64,000 nt of DNA from Bacteriovoracaceae bacterium UBA6200 (GCA_002422605.1 DISW01000025.1:372001-436000), one strand, 5' to 3'; numbered from the stretch's first letter, positions 25,324 through 34,185 are shown. Notes: generated from the letters alone by a model not told the origin. Numbers and translations: made by a program.

Positions 25324-27633
25324 ATGATTTTGGACTTTCGTGAACTAGATAAAACACACACATTTGTTGGGTCTAAGGCCTATGTCTTAGCAATGATGGC
25401 CCAAAATAATTTACCAGTCCCTGCGGGTTTAGTCGTATCTCATCTTCCTGAAAGTGAAGAAGATTGGAAACGTATTGAGTCCTGGTGGACGGGACAAGTT
25501 TCAGTTCCACTTGCCGTTAGATCGTCAGCTTTTGGAGAGGACTCTGAAGAAATGAGTTTTGCCGGACAAAACCAAACTTTTTTGAATGTTAAAACTTTTG
25601 AAGAATTAAAAACTGCCATTAAGGCCTGTTTTAAATCCATTGATCGCGAAGCTTCTCAAAGTTACAGACAATTTTTCATGGGGGAGAAAAAAGAAGTCCC
25701 CATGAATGTCGTTCTGCAAGTGATGGTAGATGCCAAGTATGCAGGGGTGTATTTTTCAGTCAACCCAACCCGCGCCGAAGAAGGGGCCGTTTTAGAATAC
25801 GTTGAAGGTCTTGGTGAGTCCTTAGTTTCAGGCCAAGTTAATCCTTATAGAATTTTGAAAAAGGCAGGGGTTTCTGAAGGACCACTTACCATGGATGTTT
25901 TGAATAAAGTTTTTGAACTCGGAGCGAAGGTAGAAGAAAAGCTCTCTCAAAAAATTGATATGGAATGGGCGGTTGATGCTCAATCAAATGTTCTCCTTCT
26001 GCAGGCAAGGCCCATTACTTCTGCCAGGTCAGAAACAAAACAAAAAACATATCTTCAAGAAGAGCTTGAGCGAATTAAGAAAAATTACCCAGAAGAAACC
26101 TGGTGGGATGGGCAAACCTTTGCAGAATGGACTGGTCGTCCGAGTCGCTTAACTTTTGAAGTTTGGAAACGTGCTTTCGCTCCTGGTGGAGCCTTTGATA
26201 GCTCGCTTAAGGAACTAGGTTATTTAGGTTTCACTGATGAATCATATTCTCCTCATGAATCCATTATGGACCGACTTTTTGGTCGTGCTTATATCAATAT
26301 GTCCAAAATGGTTCCTTTATATTTTGGGCCGATACCATACCGTATTGAGCCTTCACCAAAAGCTCACTTGAAATTTGAATGGTACAAAATAAGTGCAACA
26401 GGAATCATGAATACTCCCATGAGTCTTTGGCGCATGGTGAGTGTTGGATGGAATATGTCCACAAACCGCCGTAGGTGGATTGAGAAATCCCGAAAAGAAT
26501 TAGTCGAGTTCAAACATAAAATGCAGCGGCCTCAAAATGGTGCTCTCTATGCTTCGTGGACCGATGAAGCTCTTTTAAATATTTGGCAAAAGGAAGTTGC
26601 GAACTTCTCCAGAGTTAGCTTGAAGTGGCCTTTGAACTTAGTGGTTTTGATTGAAGCCACTCACCAAAGTCTTCGTGCTGTTTTATCAAGTGTCGTTGGA
26701 AAAGATAAAGTTCAAGAATACCTACAGCGCTGGACAGGTGCTGGACTTAAAACTGCAACTTTTGAAATGAATCGTTATTTTTCACGTGCCGTAGAAGAGC
26801 CGCTTAAAAGGATGTTTTTCTTTTCAAGGTTTGGTCATAGGGGACCCGGCGAGTTGGATTTATCTCACCCCCGTTGGGAAGAGTTGGGCGATACTGCCTT
26901 CGGAAGTGGAAAAATAAAAGAAGCAGTCTCACATTCTGATTTTGATGTGGAGGAAGAAATTCATAAACTCAAAACATTCAAAGATTCAGTATTGGTTGAA
27001 GAATGGCATTTTTTAAAAGAATTATTAGAATTACGTGAACAGTGGAAAATGGAAATCCTGCGACCTTATGCCCATATTCGCTACATCAGTTTAGAGCTTG
27101 GTAGAAGATTGGGGTTAAATCAGGACATCTTCCATTTAACAGTAGAAGAAGTGGAAGAATTGGCAAATAACAAAAGCTCACTTGATTTAATTAAGAAGAA
27201 GATCTCAAGACGTAAGGAAGAACTCGATGCCTACAAAGCAGTTTACCTTCCAGATGTCCTTAAAAAGCAAGAAATCGATCAATGCCTTAATAACGATATC
27301 AGCAGTAGCTCGCTTCGCGGTGTTCCCCTAAGTCATGGAGTGGTAAAAGGAACCGTTCAAGTTGTGAGTGATCCTTCGGAAGTTGATTTTTCCAACTGGC
27401 CGGATGATGCGATCCTGGTGGCCCCTGCAACTGATCCTGGTTGGACGGCCCTCTTTACTCGTTCACGGGGAATTATTGTTGAAAGAGGAGGAGTGCTAAG
27501 TCATTGTGCCATTCTTGCCAGAGAATTAGGGCTACCAAGTATCAATCTCCCACGAGCGACAACTATTTTAAAAACTGGGGACCAAATTTGGCTTGATGGC
27601 CATAACGGTGGTGTGAAAAATGACAACAACTAA
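25324..27633 (+). CDS. PEP-utilising enzyme with rifampin-phosphotransferase-like architecture
   Basis: A 769-residue protein. Residues ~1-240 are the PPDK/PEP-synthase ATP-grasp domain (AVRSSAFGEDSEEMSFAGQN; later GLGESLVSGQVNPYRI and MEWAVDAQSNVLLLQARPIT). Residues ~240-660 are a helical middle domain with FSRFGHRGPGELDLSHPRW. Residues ~670-769 are the swivelling phosphohistidine domain (ILVAPATDPGWTALF, GVLSHCAILARELGLPSI; His near 727). The C-terminal PEP/pyruvate barrel of PPDK is absent. Rifampin phosphotransferase has the same three-part order, so it probably moves phosphate from ATP via His to a small molecule bound by the middle domain. Its end overlaps the propeller gene by 14 bases, and a good promoter lies upstream. 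Confidence 0.82.
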   Translation: MILDFRELDKTHTFVGSKAYVLAMMAQNNLPVPAGLVVSHLPESEEDWKRIESWWTGQVSVPLAVRSSAFGEDSEEMSFAGQNQTFLNVKTFEELKTAIKACFKSIDREASQSYRQFFMGEKKEVPMNVVLQVMVDAKYAGVYFSVNPTRAEEGAVLEYVEGLGESLVSGQVNPYRILKKAGVSEGPLTMDVLNKVFELGAKVEEKLSQKIDMEWAVDAQSNVLLLQARPITSARSETKQKTYLQEELERIKKNYPEETWWDGQTFAEWTGRPSRLTFEVWKRAFAPGGAFDSSLKELGYLGFTDESYSPHESIMDRLFGRAYINMSKMVPLYFGPIPYRIEPSPKAHLKFEWYKISATGIMNTPMSLWRMVSVGWNMSTNRRRWIEKSRKELVEFKHKMQRPQNGALYASWTDEALLNIWQKEVANFSRVSLKWPLNLVVLIEATHQSLRAVLSSVVGKDKVQEYLQRWTGAGLKTATFEMNRYFSRAVEEPLKRMFFFSRFGHRGPGELDLSHPRWEELGDTAFGSGKIKEAVSHSDFDVEEEIHKLKTFKDSVLVEEWHFLKELLELREQWKMEILRPYAHIRYISLELGRRLGLNQDIFHLTVEEVEELANNKSSLDLIKKKISRRKEELDAYKAVYLPDVLKKQEIDQCLNNDISSSSLRGVPLSHGVVKGTVQVVSDPSEVDFSNWPDDAILVAPATDPGWTALFTRSRGIIVERGGVLSHCAILARELGLPSINLPRATTILKTGDQIWLDGHNGGVKNDNN

Positions 27634-29089
27634 TGAATTAGTGCCTATGATATTACCTACCGTGATGATTCCTCTCACTTTAGTAAGTGTGGGCTTTTCT
27701 GTGGTTGCAACCTTTATTGCAGGTCTTTTTGGCGTACAATTAAAGTTAGAAGGTCCTAGAAAACTTTTAGAAGTCCTTTTGAATCCAAAAGTTCTCGCGA
27801 GTGCTTTTGTACTAAACGCTCTTATTTTCGGAGGGGTTTACGGCTGGAGATGGTGGTCAAATTATCCCAGACTGATAAACACCATAGAGAGTGAATCCCA
27901 ATTACGTGCCCAAGGTTCAGATATTCCTTATAGCGATGTCCCCACGGTTCATGTTTCATTCTCATCTCTTAAAACTCAACCTGAAATACCATTGGAACTG
28001 GAACAAGTTTGGAGAACCCAAACAGGTAAAGGTTTTTTTCGTGGGGCCCTTGTGACTGATGGTCGGGTTTTCATAGGAAACACTGATGGAATACTAAGAG
28101 AGCTTGAACTTAATACAGGAAAAGAAATAAGGTCATTTTATATTGGAACTCCTTCAAACTCGGAACTTACCGTTTGGAATCATTCTATTTACGCGGGGGA
28201 GGGTGTTCATGATACTCATCATGCGCGAGTCTACCGATTTGATTTGAGAACAGGCCATTATCAAGGAAGTTATCAAACCCTGGGACATACAGAAGCTCAA
28301 TCGGTGGTGGGCCATTTTGATGATGAGCATACTTTATTTGTTGTTGGTGGATTAGATAGTCTTCACGCTATAGATCCCGTGAGTATGGAGCTAAAATGGA
28401 AAGTTGATGTTGGACATACGGATGGTGCCGTTTTAGTTGACCAGGGAACAGTCTTCATTGGATCTGGCCGGGAAAAGCATGATGATAAAAAATACAAAAG
28501 CTATGCTACTGCGCTTGAGTTTAAAACAGGAAAGATTCTGTGGCAAAGAGAACTCGCCGCTTCAAGCTGGATGCGTCCAGTAAGAGTTAAAGAGAATATA
28601 TGCTTTGTCTCTGGCGAGGTCTACTTTCCGACAGAGCGAGGTCATATCACTTGTTTTGATCGAACATCCGGTGATCATACCATTGCGATGAATGCGCCTG
28701 ATCCTATTGTGTCCACAACGAAAGTTATCGATAATACAATCATCTATGCCACTCTTCACGGATCAGTCTGCCGCTTTGATTTAGATCAAAGAAGAAATCT
28801 CTGGTGTTCCAACACAGAATCAAATGGGGCCAAATCAATGGCCGGTGCAAGTTATGATCCGAAAAGACACCTGGTGATTTATCCAAGTGCTAAAAATGGT
28901 CTTTTTGTCTTTGATCCGAATGATGGAAAAGTCTTAATGCACTGGAAACCTTCACCGGAGCAGGGAGAATGGAAAATAACATTGGGAGATGTCACTGTTT
29001 CGGATGACTTGTGGATTGTGACTGATGATGATGGTTCAGTTCGAGCTCTTAAGGCCCAGTTTAGGCAAAAGACTGCCCAGAAAGAATAA
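27620..29089 (+). CDS. Membrane-anchored PQQ-type beta-propeller protein
   Basis: A 489-residue protein with two N-terminal membrane helices (about residues 8-36 and 54-75). A long outer domain of WD/PQQ-like blades follows, with repeats such as GTVFIGSGREKHDD, TALEFKTGKILWQRELAAS and LVIYPSAKNGLFVFDPNDGKV. Such domains are scaffolds (BamB-like) or quinoprotein enzymes; no cofactor ligands are obvious. It starts inside the end of the PEP-utilising gene, so the two are translated together. It ends within the convergent rhomboid gene with 54 shared bases. The pairing with a phosphotransferase-like enzyme is unusual. Confidence 0.75.
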   Translation: MTTTNELVPMILPTVMIPLTLVSVGFSVVATFIAGLFGVQLKLEGPRKLLEVLLNPKVLASAFVLNALIFGGVYGWRWWSNYPRLINTIESESQLRAQGSDIPYSDVPTVHVSFSSLKTQPEIPLELEQVWRTQTGKGFFRGALVTDGRVFIGNTDGILRELELNTGKEIRSFYIGTPSNSELTVWNHSIYAGEGVHDTHHARVYRFDLRTGHYQGSYQTLGHTEAQSVVGHFDDEHTLFVVGGLDSLHAIDPVSMELKWKVDVGHTDGAVLVDQGTVFIGSGREKHDDKKYKSYATALEFKTGKILWQRELAASSWMRPVRVKENICFVSGEVYFPTERGHITCFDRTSGDHTIAMNAPDPIVSTTKVIDNTIIYATLHGSVCRFDLDQRRNLWCSNTESNGAKSMAGASYDPKRHLVIYPSAKNGLFVFDPNDGKVLMHWKPSPEQGEWKITLGDVTVSDDLWIVTDDDGSVRALKAQFRQKTAQKE

Positions 29090-29614
29090 CCCGACTCCAA
29101 CTAGAAAGCCTAGCAAGTGAGCTAAAGATGTGAGGGAATTAAAATCCCAAAGTCCAATGCCAAGAACCAGAAGAGGAACAAGGAGCATTCCGTACTTCTT
29201 CTGGTTTAATGCCCAAAAAGTATATAGACCAACAACTACATGGCTGCTTCCTAAAAATGCCTTTCCTCCTAGAGAAAAGAAAGCATTCACAATTACTAAA
29301 ATGATCAGCACCTTAAAGTGAATGAAGAAGAATCGAAGTATGAGATTTGATCCCGATTTTTTTCTCTCGATCATCATGGCCACAGGCATGAAGGCCACCA
29401 TATTTGTCAGTAAATGCAAAAAACTAATGTGAAGAAACGGAGAAAAAATAAGACTTAGTCCATTGTGCCGAAGAGGTGCATCTGGAGAGAAACTAAGCCA
29501 CTCTGTCGGGTGGCCATTAACTCCATAGAATGAGGAATCAAAAATCGGGGCAACGAGTGTAACGACAAGAGAGGTCAATACCAGGGCAATGGTTACAAGC
29601 GGACGGTAATTCAT
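29036..29614 (-). CDS. Rhomboid-family membrane protein
   Basis: A 192-residue protein with about six helices. The rhomboid features are FSPFLHISFLHLLTNMVAF (loop 1/helix 2), FLGSSHVVVGLYTFWAL, where the second Ser would be the nucleophile in a GxSx motif, and LAHLLGFLVGVGLFFL, with the partner His on the last helix. A His follows the Ser where GxSG enzymes have Gly, so activity is likely but not certain. Its 3' end overlaps the propeller gene tail-to-tail by 54 bases. Substrates are unknown. Confidence 0.75.
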   Translation of the reverse strand: MNYRPLVTIALVLTSLVVTLVAPIFDSSFYGVNGHPTEWLSFSPDAPLRHNGLSLIFSPFLHISFLHLLTNMVAFMPVAMMIERKKSGSNLILRFFFIHFKVLIILVIVNAFFSLGGKAFLGSSHVVVGLYTFWALNQKKYGMLLVPLLVLGIGLWDFNSLTSLAHLLGFLVGVGLFFLGSLLPKLGLKSSN

Positions 29615-29674
29615 TTATCTATTTTCTCATAAGAATTTTTAAATGGTATCAACATTAAAAACAGGGTCAAATCC

Positions 29675-29920
29675 TTAATCAAAAAGTTCTTCAAGAAATG
29701 ATTTTTTGCGTTTGTAAGGTTTGTGATAATTATCCTGGCGGTACTGGGGGGATTGAGTTTCAACTCTATTCGTTTCCTGTACTGTGTTTGATTTTTCAAT
29801 AATTTTATCTAATTCACCTCTATCAAGCCAAATGCCCCGACACTTTGGACAATAGTCTATTTCGATACCTTGTCTTTCGGATAAGACGAGATTGGTTTCT
29901 GGACAACATGGACAGTTCAT
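29675..29920 (-). CDS. Small zf-TFIIB zinc-ribbon protein
   Basis: An 81-residue protein starting MNCPCCPETNLVLSERQGIE, with a second pair in YCPKCRGIWLDRGELDKI. This is the zf-TFIIB pattern common in short bacterial proteins of unknown function. Zinc ligands are C3, C6, C24 and C27. The C-terminal half is polar and basic (YRQDNYHKPYKRKKSFLEELFD), and the last part resembles the tail seen in many family members. GGAGA lies just upstream of the ATG. The distance to the rhomboid gene is 60 bases. Confidence 0.8.
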   Translation of the reverse strand: MNCPCCPETNLVLSERQGIEIDYCPKCRGIWLDRGELDKIIEKSNTVQETNRVETQSPQYRQDNYHKPYKRKKSFLEELFD

Positions 29921-30231
29921 ATTGAATCTCCTTTAAATTCTTAAAAATAAACCATTAAAGTCTTTATGAAAATAGTAATACATGAGCTATTTAGGGATCC
30001 AAGTGGGGGTTATCAGGCGAAATCTTCTTTATTTTGAGTGGTTAAAGTTAATTAAGTAGCGTTAGAAAGAGTTCACATATAGCATGGGGTTATCTGTTCT
30101 CAACTAATTCTGCTCTTAGTTCTTATTTCAGATCAATTAAACCTAAGAATCTTTTTATCCAAATCTTTCTTAATAAAATAAAAAAATCAATTATGTCACA
30201 TTTTAGTGGCATCTCTACATCGGAGGCTCAC
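29921..30231. promoter_or_regulatory. 311-base divergent intergenic region, long leader of the RRM gene
   Basis: A very AT-rich stretch with no coding gene. It must hold the promoters of the zinc-ribbon gene (minus) and the RRM gene (plus). I could not fix a clear -35/-10 pair. The last ~60 bases run through an A-rich stretch to CGGAGG before the RRM start. A long, structured leader would suit a cold-induced RNA-binding gene, but I see no named riboswitch or cold box. Confidence 0.35.
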
Positions 30232-30507
30232 ATGAGTCAAAAAATTTATGTTGGAAACCTAGGTTTCTCTATTAGTAACGAAGCACTTTCTGAAAAGTTC
30301 GCACAATATGGCACTGTTAGTTCTGCAAAAGTCATTATGGACAGAGATACTAACCGTAGCAAAGGTTTCGGTTTTGTTGAAATGTCTTCTGCTGCAGAAG
30401 CATCAGAAGCAATCAATGCTCTTAATGGAACAGATTTTGGCGGCCGTCAAATGAACGTTTCTGAAGCAAAGCCAATGGAAAAACGCGAAAATACTCGTCG
30501 TTATTAA
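30232..30507 (+). CDS. Single-RRM RNA-binding protein (cold-inducible type)
   Basis: A 91-residue protein consisting of one RNA-recognition motif. RNP2 is IYVGNL (5-10) and RNP1 is KGFGFVEM (44-51), with the usual KVIMDRDTNRSKGFG between them and ALNGTDFGGRQMNVSEAKP after. A short basic tail follows (KRENTRRY). The ATG at 30232 is chosen because CGGAGG stands six bases upstream; the frame extends to 30193 without a site. Bacterial proteins of this type bind single-stranded RNA and are often raised at low temperature. A strong terminator follows. Confidence 0.92.
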   Translation: MSQKIYVGNLGFSISNEALSEKFAQYGTVSSAKVIMDRDTNRSKGFGFVEMSSAAEASEAINALNGTDFGGRQMNVSEAKPMEKRENTRRY

Positions 30508-30516
30508 TTAGCTCAT

Positions 30517-30554
30517 CTCCGTGCTGACTTAATGGTCAGCATGGAGTTTTCTTT
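30517..30554 (+). terminator. Rho-independent terminator of the RRM gene
   Basis: A 12-bp stem (CTCCGTGCTGAC / GTCAGCATGGAG, one G-T pair) with a six-base loop, followed directly by TTTTCTTTT. Confidence 0.9.
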
Positions 30555-30617
30555 TCCTCTATCCTGATTCCCCGCCACTCGATTTTACACATTCATTTCT
30601 TATTACATTGGAATTTC

Positions 30618-30854
30618 ATGAAAAATGATCCGAAGTTATCTATTGTCGCTAAAGTTGATATACGCAATACAAAGTATGCGAAGCCAGAAAGTTTGGGGAT
30701 CGACTTTACCAATGAGATCGATGTTTGGTCTAAAATGGAATTTCGATATCGCGAACAAATAAAAAATCTTGGCCAAAACCGTACTCTGGAAGGTCATGCT
30801 GTTTTAAAAGATCTTAATTCTTTAGTATATGCCATTCGTGAAAAGATAGATTAG
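30618..30854 (+). CDS. Small hypothetical protein
   Basis: A 78-residue open frame (MKNDPKLSIVAKVDIRNTKY... LNSLVYAIREKID). It is soluble, with balanced charge and a likely helical second half (EFRYREQIKNLGQN). No motif is recognised and no strong ribosome site precedes the ATG. It sits between the RRM terminator and a decayed gene, so it may be real or a remnant. Confidence 0.4.
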   Translation: MKNDPKLSIVAKVDIRNTKYAKPESLGIDFTNEIDVWSKMEFRYREQIKNLGQNRTLEGHAVLKDLNSLVYAIREKID

Positions 30855-30921
30855 AAAAACCATCAGTATGCCCAATGCAAATACTACAACAGAACGATGC
30901 ATATTCATCCACAGTTGGATG

Positions 30922-31545
30922 CTATAGATTAAGAGGGGCCCACAGATTGTCTTGAAATGTTTTTGGAGCAATAGCTGTTTGCTGATTTTTTATACCATTT
31001 TTCACAAGCACCCATTCGGCAAGCTAACTGGCCACTTTCCCCCTAAGAATTCCTTTCACTGCTGAACCTCCAACCCACATTTCTCTCCCTTTGGATGATG
31101 AGCAATATAGAGCACCGCTTTTGCGATTAGATCTGGATTATAAATAGGTGGAACCGGCATTGGGTGCGCTGGCATATGATTTCTCATCCATTCAAATTGA
31201 GGAGTATTTACGGCCGGCAGATGGACTTCACTCATTTTGATTTTGCTTTTATTGATCTTCAACTTTATTCGAAATGATTGAATGAAACTATGTAGTTTAC
31301 TTCAATCACTCTTTTAATCTCTTCAGGAGATAGATCTTTTACCTCGCCGAGAATAGTAACCATGGCATTATTGATCCAGATATCAATCGGCCCAAATTCT
31401 TTTTCAATCATTTCTGTTGCTGCTTCTAGTTTATCATAATCACTCACGTCTAAAGGTCAGATCATCCCTTGACCACCAAGTTGCTTAACTTCTTTTAATG
31501 TTGATTCTGGCATCTCATTTGCTCGCAAGATGATGAGTAAGTTTT
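30922..31545 (-). pseudogene. Decayed short-chain dehydrogenase/reductase (SDR)
   Basis: Reading the minus strand across frames recovers an SDR. The order is LLIILRANE... VKQLGGQGMI, a stop, PLDVSDYDKLEAATEMIEKE, FGPIDIWINNAMVTI, VIEVNYI, then a jump to EVHLPAVNTPQFEWMRNHMP, NPDLIAKAVLYIAHHPKGE, and, after more stops, GGSAVKGIL... LAEWVLVKNGIKNQQT. The NNA motif remains. The glycine-rich nucleotide site and the catalytic YxxxK segment are missing, so about 70 internal codons and the N-terminus were deleted. Several in-frame stops are present. It cannot encode an active enzyme. Confidence 0.85.
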
Positions 31546-31625
31546 AGAACAAACAGTCTGCTTCCAAAGGGGATAAAAAGGACATTAAAAAAGCTTAACT
31601 GGGGAATAAAAGTAAAGGAGTCGTT

Positions 31626-32090
31626 ATGAAAAATACGGAAGTTATTAGAACGGATAATTTGGCCCACTCTCACACTGCTTATAATGTGCTCAAAGCAGGT
31701 TTTATTATCGCTCCATTAGTGGCCGGTATTGATAAGTTTTTTAATTACCTTACTGATTGGACAAAATACTTAGCGCCTCCATTTTATGAGTTAATAAATC
31801 TATCTCCTGAAACTTTCATGAGAGGAGTTGGTGTTATCGAAGTGGTTGCTGCCATTGGTGTCCTACTAAAACCTCGGATTTTTGCTTACGTTGTAAGTGC
31901 GTGGTTAGCAGGTATTGTAGTTAATCTTCTGATCCTTGGTCAGTACTGGGATATCGCTCTCAGAGACGTGGGACTTGCGATTGGAGCTTTTGCTCTCGGG
32001 CAATTAGCTAGTCAATTTGAAAGTGGCCATGTTGAAGAAAGAAGAAGAACAGAGATTGGAGGGCATCGCACTATTAGAGGTAGTGTGTAA
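31626..32090 (+). CDS. DoxX-like small membrane protein
   Basis: A 154-residue protein with four predicted helices (starting near residues 20, 64, 86 and 110): YNVLKAGFIIAPLVAGIDKF, RGVGVIEVVAAIGVLL, FAYVVSAWLAGIVVNLLI and LRDVGLAIGAFALGQLA. The pattern resembles DoxX-type proteins. The C-terminal tail is basic and polar (VEERRRTEIGGHRTIRGSV). AAAGGAG lies upstream of ATG. It stands between two decayed genes. No function can be assigned. Confidence 0.65.
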   Translation: MKNTEVIRTDNLAHSHTAYNVLKAGFIIAPLVAGIDKFFNYLTDWTKYLAPPFYELINLSPETFMRGVGVIEVVAAIGVLLKPRIFAYVVSAWLAGIVVNLLILGQYWDIALRDVGLAIGAFALGQLASQFESGHVEERRRTEIGGHRTIRGSV

Positions 32091-32093
32091 TGC

Positions 32094-32324
32094 ATGATTC
32101 AAAATTCCACCTGTTCAATTGCTGAGCATGGACTTATTGGCAATACAAGAACAGCAGCACTAATTTCAAAAAATGGTTCATTGGTTTGGTGCTGCTTTCC
32201 TCATTTCGATTCTCCAAGTATTTTTGCTTCAATTTTAGATCCTAAAAATGGCGGAGATTTTACAATCACGAGTTTGGTTTGTGAATCTTGTTCTGTTCTT
32301 AAATTGGACATGATACAACTCTGA
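32094..32324 (+). pseudogene. N-terminal fragment of a GH15 (glucoamylase/trehalase-like) protein
   Basis: A 76-codon frame whose first ~55 residues (SIAEHGLIGNTRTAALISKN, GSLVWCCFPHFDSPSIFASI) match the start of GH15 family proteins. Those are normally about 600 residues. Homology stops near GGDFTI, followed by an unrelated tail and a stop. The rest of the enzyme is absent; the next gene starts five bases later. It is therefore a truncated remnant left by a deletion. Confidence 0.75.
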
Positions 32325-32328
32325 TACT

Positions 32329-32928
32329 ATGACCAATTATTTAAATCCTATCTTAAAAACTCAACTAAGCAGAGAGGAGTTGCAAACGCTTCCTTTGTTT
32401 AATCATGAAGGACGTTACGAGCTTGTCGAAACAATTCCAGAAGCTCTTATGGCAGTAGAGAAATTAACAAAAGCAAATAATCTAGGATTTGATACAGAGA
32501 CGAGACCTTCTTTTAGAAAGGGCGAATTTCATAAAGTGGCGCTTCTCCAACTGGCAACATATGAATGTTGTTATCTTTTCCGCCTGAATAAGATTCCTTT
32601 CCTGCCTGAATTAAGAGAATTATTAGAAGATAAAAATATTAAAAAAGTGGGAGTGGCCATTCGTGATGACCTCATTGCTTTACAGAAAAGAGGGGACTTT
32701 GCTCCTGAAGGCTTCATTGATCTTGCTGAAATAACCCGGACGTCTAAATCCGAATCTCTGGGACTTCGTTCACTATGTGGTATGTATCTTAATCTTAGGC
32801 TCAGCAAAGGAGCGAAGGTTACGAATTGGGAGAGTCCCGTTTTAACCCCCGCTCAGGCCAAGTATGCCGCTAATGATGCTTTTGTAAGTTTGTTAATATT
32901 TGAGAAGATGTTTGCTCTTAAGTCTTAA
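32329..32928 (+). CDS. 3'-5' exonuclease, RNase D-like (DEDDy)
   Basis: A 199-residue single-domain exonuclease. Active-site motifs are D55-T-E57 in LGFDTETRP, IRDD (D113/D114) in the second motif, and Y179...D183 in KYAANDAF, giving the DEDDy set. LRSLCGMYLNLRLSKGAKVTNWES is typical of the RNase D/WRN-like group. There is no HRDC domain, so it is shorter than RNase D. Likely roles are RNA 3'-end trimming or DNA repair. It starts five bases after the GH15 fragment. Confidence 0.85.
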   Translation: MTNYLNPILKTQLSREELQTLPLFNHEGRYELVETIPEALMAVEKLTKANNLGFDTETRPSFRKGEFHKVALLQLATYECCYLFRLNKIPFLPELRELLEDKNIKKVGVAIRDDLIALQKRGDFAPEGFIDLAEITRTSKSESLGLRSLCGMYLNLRLSKGAKVTNWESPVLTPAQAKYAANDAFVSLLIFEKMFALKS

Positions 32929-32976
32929 TTAAACTTAAGGTTATGTTTTTTTAAATAAAGTATTAAACTAGTAGGC

Positions 32977-33339
32977 ATGAACTTATTTAAAAGTATTCTC
33001 ATCCTGTTAGTAGCTTGCCTGCATTTCTATTTCGTGGTCCTGGAAATGATTCTTTGGACTACTCCTAAATGTTTAAAGACCTTCGGTATGAGCTTGGAAG
33101 AAGCCCAAAAAATGCAACCCTTTGCGGCCAATCAAGGGCTATATAATGGATTTTTAGTAGCAGGTTTGATTTGGTCTCTTATTCATTCGGAAACTAATTT
33201 CGCTTTCCAATTATCCGTCTTTTTTCTTTCATGTGTAATTATTGCTGGCCTCTATGGTGGCTATACTATTAGTAAAAAAATCATATTTATCCAAGCATTG
33301 CCCGGTTTTGTAGCATTATTGCTGGTCATACTTCTCTAG
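32977..33339 (+). CDS. DUF1304-family membrane protein
   Basis: A 120-residue protein with four helices. It matches DUF1304: ACLHFYFVVLEMILWTTP, FAANQGLYNGFLVAGLIW, then two further helices ending ALPGFVALLLVI. The conserved His/Glu in helix 1 and NQGLYN before helix 2 are hallmarks. The family has no known function. It is monocistronic and convergent with the following gene, nine bases apart. Confidence 0.85.
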   Translation: MNLFKSILILLVACLHFYFVVLEMILWTTPKCLKTFGMSLEEAQKMQPFAANQGLYNGFLVAGLIWSLIHSETNFAFQLSVFFLSCVIIAGLYGGYTISKKIIFIQALPGFVALLLVILL

Positions 33340-33348
33340 GATTAATAC

Positions 33349-34185
33349 TTACTCGTACTGTTCTTCAATTCGATTTAATTCTTTTTCATGTTGCTTGAAG
33401 AGGCTTTCTAATTTTAGGCCTGTTTCATTCTTGACTTTAGTCTCCATGAATTTTTTTAGCTTTAAAAAATGAGGATGATTGGTACTCGAATCATAGGACA
33501 CAATGAGGAAATTAAAAGCGTCTTCAAGAGTTAAGTTTAATTTTTGGAAGTCAAAATGATCAATACGAGTGAAAGAAAAAAGTCGCATCACTCTGTCTAT
33601 GGAGAGCTGATCCTTTTCATACTTTAGGCCAGAATAAAGAAAATTACTGAGGTTCTTCCCTGCTTCATCATGTGTTCTGAAACAAAGATTTACAGTGAGG
33701 TCAGATTGGTGGTGGTTTTGGTGGATGAATTTATCTTGAAAATTAATGGATTCAATATCACCTTTCTTTAAAGTCTTGATTCTTTTAAGTCTAAGTTCAC
33801 CGCTTGAGTGAAATTTGGTGAACTTCTTTAAAAGCTTAAATTGGTATTCTGAATCTACATTAAAGCCTTCAAGGCATTGGAAGGCACCACGGAAATGATG
33901 ATTATGGATAACAGTAGGTCTTCTTCTCCAGAAATAAATATCAATAAAGCATTTCTCTCCTCTGGCAATAGTGAGAGGTAAGTCACTAAATTCAAAAACA
34001 TTGAAGTTCTGCACAGGAGGTTTTTTATTGAAAGTTGCTTCAACTAATTCTTGATAATTAAAGATTTGATGAATATTGGCATCTAGAAGAAGATTTGTAG
34101 CCCCTTTATGAAATTGTTTTGCTGAGTATTTTTTTATGAACTGGTCACCTTGGTGTACCAGTTCTTGTATTTTACGGTGAAACAT
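33349..34185 (-). CDS. Hypothetical cupin-like protein
   Basis: A 278-residue soluble protein. Its middle shows a histidine pattern suggesting a metal-binding cupin: VIHNHHFRGAFQCLEG (~residue 92) and later FIHQNHHQSDLTVNLCFRTH (~residue 153). The C-terminal ~80 residues are helical and charged (HEKELNRIEEQYE). No named family is recognised. Its start overlaps the end of the AbgT-family gene by 14 bases, so it is translationally coupled to the transporter. It may act on the imported compound, which is inference. Confidence 0.6.
   Translation of the reverse strand: MFHRKIQELVHQGDQFIKKYSAKQFHKGATNLLLDANIHQIFNYQELVEATFNKKPPVQNFNVFEFSDLPLTIARGEKCFIDIYFWRRRPTVIHNHHFRGAFQCLEGFNVDSEYQFKLLKKFTKFHSSGELRLKRIKTLKKGDIESINFQDKFIHQNHHQSDLTVNLCFRTHDEAGKNLSNFLYSGLKYEKDQLSIDRVMRLFSFTRIDHFDFQKLNLTLEDAFNFLIVSYDSSTNHPHFLKLKKFMETKVKNETGLKLESLFKQHEKELNRIEEQYE

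Noticed and set aside
29611..29799. A 62-codon minus-strand frame
   Set aside because: It overlaps the zinc-ribbon gene out of frame and has no ribosome site.
30855..32330. Possible insertion sequence or genomic island
   Set aside because: Decayed genes are present, but no transposase, integrase, terminal inverted repeats or target duplication could be found.
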